Of a stretch of DNA of 64,000 nt, positions 15,665 through 23,448 are shown piece after piece. How positions within the stretch are numbered: position 1 is the stretch's first letter; the number at the start of each line of letters is the position of its first letter. The position numbers and the translations under genes are program-made. The notes under the pieces were generated by a model, which searched no databases, was not told the origin of the DNA, and worked only from the letters and a program-made list of their open reading frames with translations. Origin of the DNA: Acidobacteriota bacterium. Lineage in GTDB: Bacteria; Acidobacteriota; Aminicenantia; Aminicenantales; Saccharicenantaceae. The DNA lies in NCBI GenBank assembly GCA_022711665.1, contig JAKLEN010000003.1, forward strand, positions 372,001 through 436,000. The letters are read 5' to 3'.

Positions 15665-18517
15665 TCAGAACCTCCACTTCAGGCCCAGCCGCAGGATCCG
15701 CGGGGCGAGAATGGTGTAGACGCTGTGGAGCCCGCTGGTGACCTCCTGTTCCCAGTCCAGGGCCGTGTGGGCATTGAGCGCGTTGAAGACGTCGGCCATG
15801 GCCTCGAAGGTGCCGATCTTCCCGGCGTCGAAGACCTTGCTGAGCCGCAGGTCCAGGATGGTCATGCTGGGGTACCTATGGGTGCCGAACTTCTCGAACT
15901 CGACGTTGACCTCGCCCTGGTTCACCCCGTCGAAGAGGAGATAGCGCTGGCTCGGCATGCCGGAGCGGTAATTGAAGAAGCCGCCCACGGTGATGCCGAA
16001 GGGCAACTCGTAGCTCCCGACGACCTTGACGATCCAGGGGCAATCGTTCCAGGCGACGACGTCGTCCTGGAAGACGCGGTTGTTGGGATCGTTGACGGCC
16101 GAGAGCGGCATCTTGACGTTGCTCCGCCCATAGCTGACCGAGGCCTGGCCCAGCCAGTGGTGGGAGAATTTCTTCCGCAGGCTGAACTCCACGCCGCGAT
16201 AGGACTCCTTGTATCCGTTCCGGGTCGTCACGTAGTAGTCGATGGCGGCGAGCTTGTCCTCGTTGAGGCTGTAGGCGTTGACCGTGATGCCGTCGTCGGC
16301 CGTGCCGAGCTCGCCGTCGGGGCCGGGATCGGTGACCGGGACGGCCGTGTAATCCGCGGTCGGGTCGACGGCCCGGTTGTAAGGGAAGAAGAGGCGCTTG
16401 GTCTCGCGGTAGAGGAAGTTGAGGCTGGCGCCGATGTCGTTGGTCACCCGCCGCTCGAGTCCGATGACGGCTTCGTTGATGTAAGGGGCCTTGAGGTTGG
16501 GGTCGATGGTGTACTTGGTGGCGATGTCGGTGTAGATGATATCGCCGAGCTCGTCGGCCTGGGCTTCCTGGTCGTCGTTGAAGTCACCGAGCCAGTCGTA
16601 ATCGACTTCCCAGTAGCTGGTGGCGATGACCCGGTAGGCGGGATCGTAGCTGACCTGGTAGGAGTACCGGGAGAGGTTGAACTTGAGGACCGTGGAGCCG
16701 TCGTTGAACAGGTCGTAGGTCAGGCCGAGACGGGGATAGAGGACGTTCCAGGCGACGACGTTCCTCATCTCCGGGGACGAGGTCGGCACGGCCTCGCCCG
16801 TCCGCTCGGTGTAGTAGTCGGTCCAGGCGTTGCCGGGGGCGCTGGTGGCGTCGTTGTGCATATGGGTGCTGTCGAAGCGCAGGCCGAGGTTGATGGTCAA
16901 ATGCTTCTTGAGCGTGAAGATGTCCTGGAGGTAGACCGAATAGATGTCGTTGGTCTCGGCCCACTGGATCTGGCGCCAGGTCCAGACCTCCCGCGTCCCG
17001 GTCCGGTCCATGTTGCTGAAATAAAGCGTGTGGTTCCCCGGGAACTGCCGGTCGGTCTTGAAGGGCGTGTGCTGGTAGTCGAAGCCGACCTTGATCTCGT
17101 GGTCGCCGCCGAGGAAGTCGTCCTTGAAATAGTCCGCCGAGCCGGTGATGGAGAGCCGGTCGCTGTAGTACTTGGAATACTGGTAGTAGGCGTCCTGGTA
17201 CATCCGCGGGTAGGGCGTGGAATAGCGGATCAGGACGGACGGCGCGCTCAGATCCACGGACGACTGGGGGCCTTCCTGCCACCAGGTGTTGTAGTAGCCG
17301 AGCTTGAAGTTCAGGAGAAGGTTGGGGCTCAGCGTCCAGGTGTCCTCGCCGTGCAGGTACCAGGCCGGGCCCTTCTGGTTCCAGGTCACTTCCTCGGGAC
17401 GGCGCGTGCCGGCGCCCCGGTTGGGCTGGATCTTGTTGTCGAAATTGACCCAGACCATGACCCGGTTGTTCTTGGAGGTCTGCCCCGTCAGCTTGCCCGT
17501 CCAGTGGATGAGGTCCGTGTACTCGGTGCCCGGCTGGCCGTTGACCTCGTAGCCGATGATGTAGCGGTTGATCTCGGTCCGGCGGAAGGCCGTGTAGAAC
17601 CAGAGCCGGTCCTTGACGATGGGTCCGCCGATGTCCCCGCCGTAGTCGTCGTAATACTTCGTCGGGTTCCCGGCCCCGGCGTCGGCGTAGTCGGGCGTAT
17701 CCGGGACGTTGTCGGCCTGGATCCACTTCCAGTTGGGCTCGGCGTAGCCGCTGAGCCCGCCGCTGAACGTGTTGCCGCCGGACTTGGTGACCATGTTGAG
17801 GACGACGCCGCTCGACTGGGTGTCGACGGCGTGGGCGCCCGTCTCGACGGAGATCTCGGCGAACGAATCGAAGTCGAAGTACATGACCGAGGCCCCGTTC
17901 ATGGCCGCGTCGGTCACCGTGATGCCGTCCAAGTTGTACTGGGTCTGGCTCCGGAGGGTGCCGTGGGAGTAGCCGCTGCTCTGCGAGCCGCTGGCGTTGC
18001 CGCCGACGTTCTGGGCGTTCATGACCATGCCCGGCGTCATCTCCATGAGGCTCCACGGATCGCGGGCGCTGGGCAGCTTCTGCAGCATGTCGGCCGTGAA
18101 GTTCGTGGAGATCGTGGCCGACTTGATGTCGACCACCGGCTTCTCGCCGACGACGGTCACGGTCTCCTGGACGGCCGCCTCGTCCAACGCGGCATTCACC
18201 GTGGTCGTGGCGCGCAGGGCCACTATGACATCGGTCTTGACGAGCGTCTTGAACCCGGGCAGCTCGAAGGTCACCCGGTAGGCCCCGATGGGCAGCAGGA
18301 CGAACCTGTAGGTGCCGTTCGTCGAGGTGACGGCGGTCGCGGTCTCCCGGATCATGGCCGGGCTGGTGATGGTCACGCTTACGCCCGGCAGCAGATTGCC
18401 TTGTTGGTCCTGCACCCGGCCGGCGATGATGCCCGTCTGGGTGGAATCCTGGGCCGCGGCGAGCCCGGCTGTGAGAAGGACGAGCAGGATGACAAAACCC
18501 GTTTTGCCTTTTCTCAA
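15665..18517 (-). CDS. TonB-dependent receptor with carboxypeptidase-regulatory N-terminus (second)
   Basis: A 950-residue outer-membrane receptor of the same plan as the one at 7019. Signal peptide MRKGKTGFVILLVLLTAGLA (TTG start), carboxypeptidase-regulatory domain at about 28-110 (GRVQDQQGNLLPGVSVTITS, GTYRFVLLPIGAYRVTFELP), plug at about 125-240 (LDGITVTDAAMNGAS, SGVVLNMVTKSGGNTFSGG) and a barrel ending LGLKWRF. The start was moved from further upstream to TTG 18517 because AAAGGAGG lies five bases before it and the signal peptide begins there. It has its own promoter and terminator, and the unit is flanked by inverted copies of a palindromic repeat. The substrate is unknown; no SusD is nearby. 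Confidence 0.92.
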   Translation of the reverse strand: MRKGKTGFVILLVLLTAGLAAAQDSTQTGIIAGRVQDQQGNLLPGVSVTITSPAMIRETATAVTSTNGTYRFVLLPIGAYRVTFELPGFKTLVKTDVIVALRATTTVNAALDEAAVQETVTVVGEKPVVDIKSATISTNFTADMLQKLPSARDPWSLMEMTPGMVMNAQNVGGNASGSQSSGYSHGTLRSQTQYNLDGITVTDAAMNGASVMYFDFDSFAEISVETGAHAVDTQSSGVVLNMVTKSGGNTFSGGLSGYAEPNWKWIQADNVPDTPDYADAGAGNPTKYYDDYGGDIGGPIVKDRLWFYTAFRRTEINRYIIGYEVNGQPGTEYTDLIHWTGKLTGQTSKNNRVMVWVNFDNKIQPNRGAGTRRPEEVTWNQKGPAWYLHGEDTWTLSPNLLLNFKLGYYNTWWQEGPQSSVDLSAPSVLIRYSTPYPRMYQDAYYQYSKYYSDRLSITGSADYFKDDFLGGDHEIKVGFDYQHTPFKTDRQFPGNHTLYFSNMDRTGTREVWTWRQIQWAETNDIYSVYLQDIFTLKKHLTINLGLRFDSTHMHNDATSAPGNAWTDYYTERTGEAVPTSSPEMRNVVAWNVLYPRLGLTYDLFNDGSTVLKFNLSRYSYQVSYDPAYRVIATSYWEVDYDWLGDFNDDQEAQADELGDIIYTDIATKYTIDPNLKAPYINEAVIGLERRVTNDIGASLNFLYRETKRLFFPYNRAVDPTADYTAVPVTDPGPDGELGTADDGITVNAYSLNEDKLAAIDYYVTTRNGYKESYRGVEFSLRKKFSHHWLGQASVSYGRSNVKMPLSAVNDPNNRVFQDDVVAWNDCPWIVKVVGSYELPFGITVGGFFNYRSGMPSQRYLLFDGVNQGEVNVEFEKFGTHRYPSMTILDLRLSKVFDAGKIGTFEAMADVFNALNAHTALDWEQEVTSGLHSVYTILAPRILRLGLKWRF

Positions 18518-18671
18518 GATGACCTCCTTTCTCCGATGCGAAAACGAAGGGAAGGAGCCCGGCAACGGTTTTCTAGTGTCCAATCATCTCCATTCCCCTT
18601 CCCGGCATGATAGAGCCGCTCCAATGCCGATGTCAAGCCGCAACAACGCGGGAGATGAAGCCCTTTTTCTT
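18518..18671. other. Promoter-leader region of the second receptor
   Basis: Between repeat copy B and the receptor gene. It contains the TTGACA/TATCAT promoter and, from the predicted transcription start near 18600 to the TTG start, a leader of about 80 bases with no obvious structure apart from the strong AAAGGAGG. Confidence 0.6.
18607..18636 (-). promoter_or_regulatory. Sigma-70 promoter of the second receptor
   Basis: Minus strand TTGACA (18636-18631), 18-base spacer, TATCAT (18612-18607). A consensus -35 makes this one of the strongest promoters in the window. Confidence 0.8.
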
Positions 18672-18940
18672 GGTTCTTCTCCTATATCCGGGAGGAGCCC
18701 TATCTCCGGCTTGGCTCAGTGCCGGCGCGGAGCGGAGTCGTCGAAGCGACCATCGGAAGCATGGCGGAGCGGCTCGGAGCCATGCTTCTGAGAGATATCG
18801 GGAGAAAGAGCTTTTTATGATATTTCTCAGAATCCCGGCCTCGAGCGCTCGGCCATGATTCTGACCTCCGCTCCCTTAAGTCCGCTCCGCGCCGGCACAT
18901 CGCCGCCGCGAGAGGGAATCCCGGAGATGGGAGAAGAACC
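18672..18940. repeat. Nested-palindrome interspersed repeat, copy B (inverted relative to copy A)
   Basis: A 269-base element that aligns along its whole length with the reverse complement of 15340-15602, at roughly 85-90% identity by eye. It has the same ends (GGTTCTTCTCC and GGGAGAAGAACC), the same CCGGCGCGGAGCGGA blocks at both sides and the same internal hairpins (GAAGCATGGC with GCCATGCTTC). Differences are scattered substitutions and small indels, several of them in loops. Together with copy A it brackets the receptor gene as inverted repeats about 3.1 kb apart. Confidence 0.85.
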
Positions 18941-18961
18941 TTTTTCTTCCCTGCCGAACGA

Positions 18962-19004
18962 CCATCGCCGCCGCGGGAGGGGATCCCGGAAATGGGAGAA
19001 GAAC
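18962..19004. repeat. Partial third copy of the repeat end
   Basis: These 43 bases (CCATCGCCGCCGCG to GGGAGAAGAAC) repeat the right end of copy B (18898-18939) in direct orientation with a few substitutions. It looks like a remnant end or a duplicated terminus next to the M16 terminator. Confidence 0.7.
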
Positions 19005-19036
19005 AAAAAAGGGGGGGCGGGTCGCCCCGCCCCCCC
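19005..19036 (-). terminator. Terminator of the M16 protease gene
   Basis: An 11-base G/C stem (19011-19021 with 19026-19036) with a TCGC loop; on the minus strand it is followed by TTTTTT, 44 bases after the M16 stop codon. Confidence 0.88.
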
Positions 19037-19079
19037 GTTCAGATCTCACGAAATAGGGGAATGAGTATCGCGTCCCCGG

Positions 19080-21833
19080 TTATTTGACGGGATTGCCGTC
19101 GGCGTCGATGACGGTGATCTGCGGGAAGCCGAGCTCGCGGATCTTGGGCTCGATCTTGGCCCGGTCGCCGACGACGACCCAGATCAGGCTTCCGGGATGG
19201 AGGGTCTTGGCCGCCGCCTTGCTCAGGTCGGCGATCGTCAGCTTCTGGACGAGGCCCGGGTACTTCTGGTAGTAATCGTCGGGCAGCCCGTAGGCCACGG
19301 TCTCCTCGATCGATCCCAGCACCGCGCCCATGGTCTCCCACTGTCCCGGCAGGCCCAGGACGATATTATTCTTGGCGTTGGCGTACTCGTCGTTGGTGAT
19401 GGGCTTGGGGCCCAGGATCCCCTCGAGCTCGCCCTTGATCTCGACCATGGTCTCCTTGGTCTTGTCCGACTGGACGGGCGCCAGGACAAGGAACGGCCGC
19501 TGGCCGCGGGCGCCGACGATCGCGCTCTGGGCGCCGTAACTCCAATGCTTGTCCTCGCGGATGTTCATGTTGATGCGCGAGACGAAGTCTCCGCCGAGGA
19601 TCATGTTCATCGTCGTGATGGCGACGTTGTCCGGGTCGGCCGACGAGGGCGCCGGGAAGCCGCAGACGACGAGCGACTGGGGCGCGTCCGGCTTGTCCAT
19701 GATATAGACCGAGGGCTTGGCGGCCAGGGGGACGGCCGCGATCTTCTTGGCCGGGGCCCGGCCGCCGGTCCAGCCCTGGAAGAGCTTCTCGAGCTTGGGC
19801 TTGATCTCGGCCAGGGTCGTGTCGCCGACGACGATCATGGTGGCCCCGGAGGGCTTGAACCAGGTTTGGTGGAACTTGACCAGGTCGGCCCGGGTGATCT
19901 TGGCGACGGCCTCGGCGTTGCCGGAGCCGGTGAAGGGGATGGCGTAGGGATGGCCCTCGCCGTAGATGAGCTTGGGAAAGACCCGCAGGGCCATGCCGTA
20001 GGGGGAGGCCTTTTCCTGGGCGATGCGGGCCAGCTGCAGCTTCTGGAGCCGCGCGAAATCCGCCTCCGGGAAAGCCGGGTGGAGGATGACGTCGGCGTAG
20101 ATGTCCAGGGCCGGATCGAGCTTGTCCTTGAGGGCGGTCAGGGAGACGGACGAGATATCGAGGCTGGAGCCCGTCCCGATGCTGGCGCCCAGCAGGGCCA
20201 GCTCGTCGCTGATCTGGAGGGCGGTGCGCTTGGCCGTGCCCTCGTCGAGCATGTTCATGGCCAGGGCCGCCGTGCCGGCCAGGACGCCCTGGTCGGCGGC
20301 GAACCCGGCGTCCAGCGCCAGGGCGAATTGGACGACGGGGATGGAATGGCGCTCGGCCAGCATGATCTTCAGGCCGTTGGAGAGAGTGGCCCTCTGGACG
20401 GCGGGGAAGCTGGCCTGGGGCGCGGCCCCGACGGCGGGCATCGTCTTCCGGTCGACGTCGCTCTTGCCGGCGGACAGGGCCGGGTAGGGATGGACCTCGA
20501 GGACGTAGGAGCCGCCGCCGAGCCAGCGGTTGGCGCTCTCCTTGAGCGTGTCCACCGTGGCGTCCTCGACGTGCTTCAGGACCTTCTTGTAGGCGTCGGG
20601 CGAGCCGCCGTAGACCTGGCTCGTGGCCAGGATGTCGGACTTGCCGCCGAAGCCGCCGATGCGCTCGATCCCCTGGATGAAGCGGGCCCGGTACTGGACC
20701 TTGACCCGCTCCAGCTCGGCCGCGGTCGGGCCTTCCTTGAGGAACCTGGCCAGCTCCTCGTTGATGGCCTTCTCGACCTTGGCCAGGTCGACGCCGGGCT
20801 TGGCGTCGGCCTGGATGGCGAACTGGCCGCCGATCTCGCGGGCGTTGACGTAGGCCGCGACGGAGCTGGCGATCTGGTCGTCGTAGACCAGGCGCTTGTA
20901 GAACCGGGAGGTCTTGCCGTCGGCCAGGATGGAGCTGACGAGGTCGAGCTTGTCGGCGCACTCGGTGCCCCAGCCGGGGACGTTCCAGTACTTGTAGAAC
21001 CGGGCCTGGGCGACGCGGTCCTGGACGGACTCGCGGTGCGTTCCGGACATCGGGGCGACCCAGGACGTGGGCCGGGCGATGGGCGGCGAAGGCGGGATGT
21101 CGCCGAAGTATCTCTTGACCTTCTCGAACACCGTCTTGGCGTCGATGTCGCCGGCGATGACGATGACGGCGTTGTTCGGGCCGTAGTAGGTCGCGAACCA
21201 CTGCTGGAAGTCCTCGAGCTTGCCGCTGCTGAGGTCCTCGATCGAGCCGCCGACGGACCAGGAGTAGGGATGCCCGGGCGGGTATGTCCCCTTGGTGATG
21301 AGGTCCTCGGTGATGCCGAAGGGCTCGTTGTAGCTCTGGCGGAGCTCGTTCTGGACGACGCCCCGCTGCTCGTCGAGCTTGGCCTGGGTGATGGCGCCCT
21401 TGAGGTGGCCCATGCGGTCGGATTCCATCCACAGGACCAGGTCGAGGGCCGGGACCGGGACGTTCTCGAAGTAGTTGGTCCGGTCCTCGTTGGTGGTGCC
21501 GTTGAGGTCGGTCGCGCCGACCTTCTGCATGGGCTTGAAGTAGTCGTCGTTGTAGTTCTCGCTGCCGTTGAACATCAAGTGCTCGAAAAGGTGGGCGAAG
21601 CCGGTCTTGCCGGGCTTCTCGTTCTTCGAGCCGACGTGATACCAGACGTTGAAGGCGGCGATCGGCGCCTTGTGGTCCTCGTGGACGATCAGGGTCAATC
21701 CGTTGTCGAGGACGAACTCCTGGTAAGGGATGTCGATCTTGGCCGTCTGGGCGGCCAGGAACGGCGCGGCCAGGACGACGAGGCCGGCGGCCAGGGCCGC
21801 GACGGCGGCCCGGCGGGACGGGGATTTGCGCAT
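19080..21833 (-). CDS. M16 family zinc protease, two-domain, exported
   Basis: A 917-residue pitrilysin-type metalloprotease with a signal peptide (AAVAALAAGLVVLAAPFLAAQ). The inverted zinc motif HLFEH is at residues 81-85, within KTGFAHLFEHLMFNGSENY, in the N-terminal active M16 domain. The second half is the usual inactive M16 domain (LSNGLKIMLAERHSIPVVQF begins it near residue 480). The family degrades peptides in a closed chamber; here the location is periplasmic. AAAAAGGAG precedes the ATG, and a TATAAT lies at 21869-21864. The upstream neighbour on the same strand is 104 bases away, so it is probably transcribed alone. Terminated by a strong hairpin. Confidence 0.93.
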   Translation of the reverse strand: MRKSPSRRAAVAALAAGLVVLAAPFLAAQTAKIDIPYQEFVLDNGLTLIVHEDHKAPIAAFNVWYHVGSKNEKPGKTGFAHLFEHLMFNGSENYNDDYFKPMQKVGATDLNGTTNEDRTNYFENVPVPALDLVLWMESDRMGHLKGAITQAKLDEQRGVVQNELRQSYNEPFGITEDLITKGTYPPGHPYSWSVGGSIEDLSSGKLEDFQQWFATYYGPNNAVIVIAGDIDAKTVFEKVKRYFGDIPPSPPIARPTSWVAPMSGTHRESVQDRVAQARFYKYWNVPGWGTECADKLDLVSSILADGKTSRFYKRLVYDDQIASSVAAYVNAREIGGQFAIQADAKPGVDLAKVEKAINEELARFLKEGPTAAELERVKVQYRARFIQGIERIGGFGGKSDILATSQVYGGSPDAYKKVLKHVEDATVDTLKESANRWLGGGSYVLEVHPYPALSAGKSDVDRKTMPAVGAAPQASFPAVQRATLSNGLKIMLAERHSIPVVQFALALDAGFAADQGVLAGTAALAMNMLDEGTAKRTALQISDELALLGASIGTGSSLDISSVSLTALKDKLDPALDIYADVILHPAFPEADFARLQKLQLARIAQEKASPYGMALRVFPKLIYGEGHPYAIPFTGSGNAEAVAKITRADLVKFHQTWFKPSGATMIVVGDTTLAEIKPKLEKLFQGWTGGRAPAKKIAAVPLAAKPSVYIMDKPDAPQSLVVCGFPAPSSADPDNVAITTMNMILGGDFVSRINMNIREDKHWSYGAQSAIVGARGQRPFLVLAPVQSDKTKETMVEIKGELEGILGPKPITNDEYANAKNNIVLGLPGQWETMGAVLGSIEETVAYGLPDDYYQKYPGLVQKLTIADLSKAAAKTLHPGSLIWVVVGDRAKIEPKIRELGFPQITVIDADGNPVK

Positions 21834-21937
21834 GCGGGGCTCCTTTTTGTGAGGATGAATAGAATTATACGCCGAGATGAATAGTACGGGAAAGGGGCCG
21901 GCGAGGTTTCAACAACGACAATAGGGCTTCATGTCCC

Positions 21938-22507
21938 TCATTTTACGAGGGACCGGCCGAGGGCGTAGGCTTCTTTCATCAGGGCCTTGTTCCTCTTCGC
22001 CGCCCCGGCCGCCAGGCCGCCGGCGAAGACGATGCCCGCGATCGGGGCTTTCAGGTAGGCGAAGGCGTCCTGGAACGAGCGCATGGCGTTGATCGCTCCG
22101 GAATCCCGGGCGCCGGCGTCCCCCGAGGCCAGGACGAGGCCGATGCGCTTGCCTTTGAGGTCGCGGTACTTCCGGGCCCCGAAGGCGTAGAGCCTGTCCA
22201 TGAAGAGCTTGGCCTGGCCGCTCATCGTGAACCAGTAAACGGGCGTGGCGATGAGCAGGGCATCGGCGGCCTTGATGTCGTCATGCAGGGCCTTCAGATC
22301 GTCGGCCTGGACGCAGCCCTTGGCCCCCGACCGGAGGCAGCCGTCGCAGGCCAGGCAGGGCGAGAGCCTCATCTTGGCCAGGCGGACCGTCCGGACCTCG
22401 GCCCCGGCCTCTTCGGCGCCGCGCCCGGCCTCGGCGGCCAGCGCGCTGCTGTTGCTCCGGGCCCTGGGGCTGGCCATCACGATCAGGACTTTCTTCGTTT
22501 TCGTCAT
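21938..22507 (-). CDS. NADPH-dependent FMN reductase / flavodoxin-fold protein
   Basis: A 189-residue cytoplasmic flavoprotein. The N-terminal phosphate-binding loop of the FMN site is VLIVMASPRARSNSSALAAE, and the middle PVYWFTMSGQAKLFMDRLYAF is the classic segment of FMN reductases and iron-sulfur flavoproteins. Cysteines in PCLACDGCLRSGAKGC (about residues 50-65) form the C-x2-C-x2-C-type arrangement of iron-sulfur flavoproteins and could hold a cluster. It probably transfers electrons from NAD(P)H or ferredoxin to an unknown acceptor. It starts six bases after the HD-GYP gene, so they share a transcript. Confidence 0.85.
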   Translation of the reverse strand: MTKTKKVLIVMASPRARSNSSALAAEAGRGAEEAGAEVRTVRLAKMRLSPCLACDGCLRSGAKGCVQADDLKALHDDIKAADALLIATPVYWFTMSGQAKLFMDRLYAFGARKYRDLKGKRIGLVLASGDAGARDSGAINAMRSFQDAFAYLKAPIAGIVFAGGLAAGAAKRNKALMKEAYALGRSLVK

Positions 22508-22513
22508 GGCGGG

Positions 22514-23338
22514 TCACCTCGCGGAGGAGCGGAAACGGGCATCCTCGAACGGCGGCATGAGCCGGGTCGTCTCGAAGCGGATCTTTTCCCAGACGGCCAG
22601 GTCCATGCCGCAAAACACGTCGACGATCTCCGGGTCGAACTGCCGGCCGGCGTTCTTCTGGAGCTCGCGCCGGGCGGCCCGGAAGTCCCTCGGCCCGCGG
22701 TAGGGGCGGTGGGAGGTGACGGCGTCGAGCGTGTCGGCCACGGCGAAAAGCCGCGCCTCGAGCGGGATGGCCGCGCCCTTGAGGCCCTTCGGATAGCCCG
22801 AGCCGTCGTAGTGTTCGTGGTGGCAGAGGATGATGTCGCCGACCTCGCGGACGAGCTTGACGTCCCGGACCAGCCCGTAGCCCAGGGCGGGATGGCGCTT
22901 GATGACGTCCCACTCCTTCGGGGCCAGCGGGCCGGGCTTCTTGAGGATGGCGTCGGGGATGGCCATCTTGCCGGCGTCATGGAGCAGGGCCCCCTTGCGG
23001 ATGCTGTCGAGCGAGCGAGGGTCCGTGATGCCGGCGGCCTCGGCCAGCACGTGGCTGTAGCGAGCCACGGTCTTGGAATGGCCGTAAGTTTCGACGTCCC
23101 TCAGGTCCAGGGCGGCCATGAAGTTCTCGAGGGTGGTGTCGTAGGCTTCCTCGATCTCCCGGGTCTCGCGCAGGCGCCGGGAAAGCTCTTTTTTAAGGCG
23201 GCGCATCTCGGCGGCGTCAGAAGCCTCCGGCAGGGATCTCCGGGCGTCCACATCGATGCCGCGTTCGGACAAAAATGCGCAAATTTCCGCCCGTTTTTTG
23301 TCATCTTTGACGACCAGCAGAACCCCGTCTTCCTTCAT
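22514..23338 (-). CDS. HD-GYP domain cyclic-di-GMP phosphodiesterase-like protein
   Basis: A 274-residue protein with a short N-terminal segment (about 1-55), a helical linker and an HD-GYP domain. The HD motif is LLHDAGKMAIPDAIL and the GYP motif is HHEHYDGSGYPKG, both complete, with conserved H in YGHSKTVARYSHVLA and KRHPALGY. HD-GYP enzymes hydrolyse cyclic-di-GMP to pGpG or GMP. The N-terminus is too short for a full receiver domain and looks like a degenerate one. The start follows a consensus promoter by only eight bases, so the message is nearly or fully leaderless. Its divergent neighbour is a coiled-coil gene, and a GGDEF-PilZ gene lies beyond. Confidence 0.93.
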   Translation of the reverse strand: MKEDGVLLVVKDDKKRAEICAFLSERGIDVDARRSLPEASDAAEMRRLKKELSRRLRETREIEEAYDTTLENFMAALDLRDVETYGHSKTVARYSHVLAEAAGITDPRSLDSIRKGALLHDAGKMAIPDAILKKPGPLAPKEWDVIKRHPALGYGLVRDVKLVREVGDIILCHHEHYDGSGYPKGLKGAAIPLEARLFAVADTLDAVTSHRPYRGPRDFRAARRELQKNAGRQFDPEIVDVFCGMDLAVWEKIRFETTRLMPPFEDARFRSSAR

Positions 23339-23346
23339 TCTGGATT

Positions 23347-23375
23347 TTTATACGCCATTTCGATTTTGCGTTCAA
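23347..23375 (-). promoter_or_regulatory. Sigma-70 promoter of the HD-GYP gene
   Basis: Minus strand TTGAAC (23375-23370), 17-base spacer, TATAAA (23352-23347), then eight bases to the ATG at 23338. There is no room for a Shine-Dalgarno downstream of the expected start of transcription. Confidence 0.75.
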
Positions 23376-23391
23376 GTTCGGCCAAATTTCC

Positions 23392-23421
23392 TTGACAATT
23401 CCTCGAGCGAATCATCATAAT
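23392..23421 (+). promoter_or_regulatory. Sigma-70 promoter of the coiled-coil gene
   Basis: TTGACA (23392-23397), 18-base spacer, CATAAT (23416-23421). It is divergent from the HD-GYP promoter with 16 bases between the two -35 hexamers, so one bound regulator could affect both. Confidence 0.75.
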
Positions 23422-23448
23422 AGCCGCGCTAAGGTTGGAGGAGCGGCC

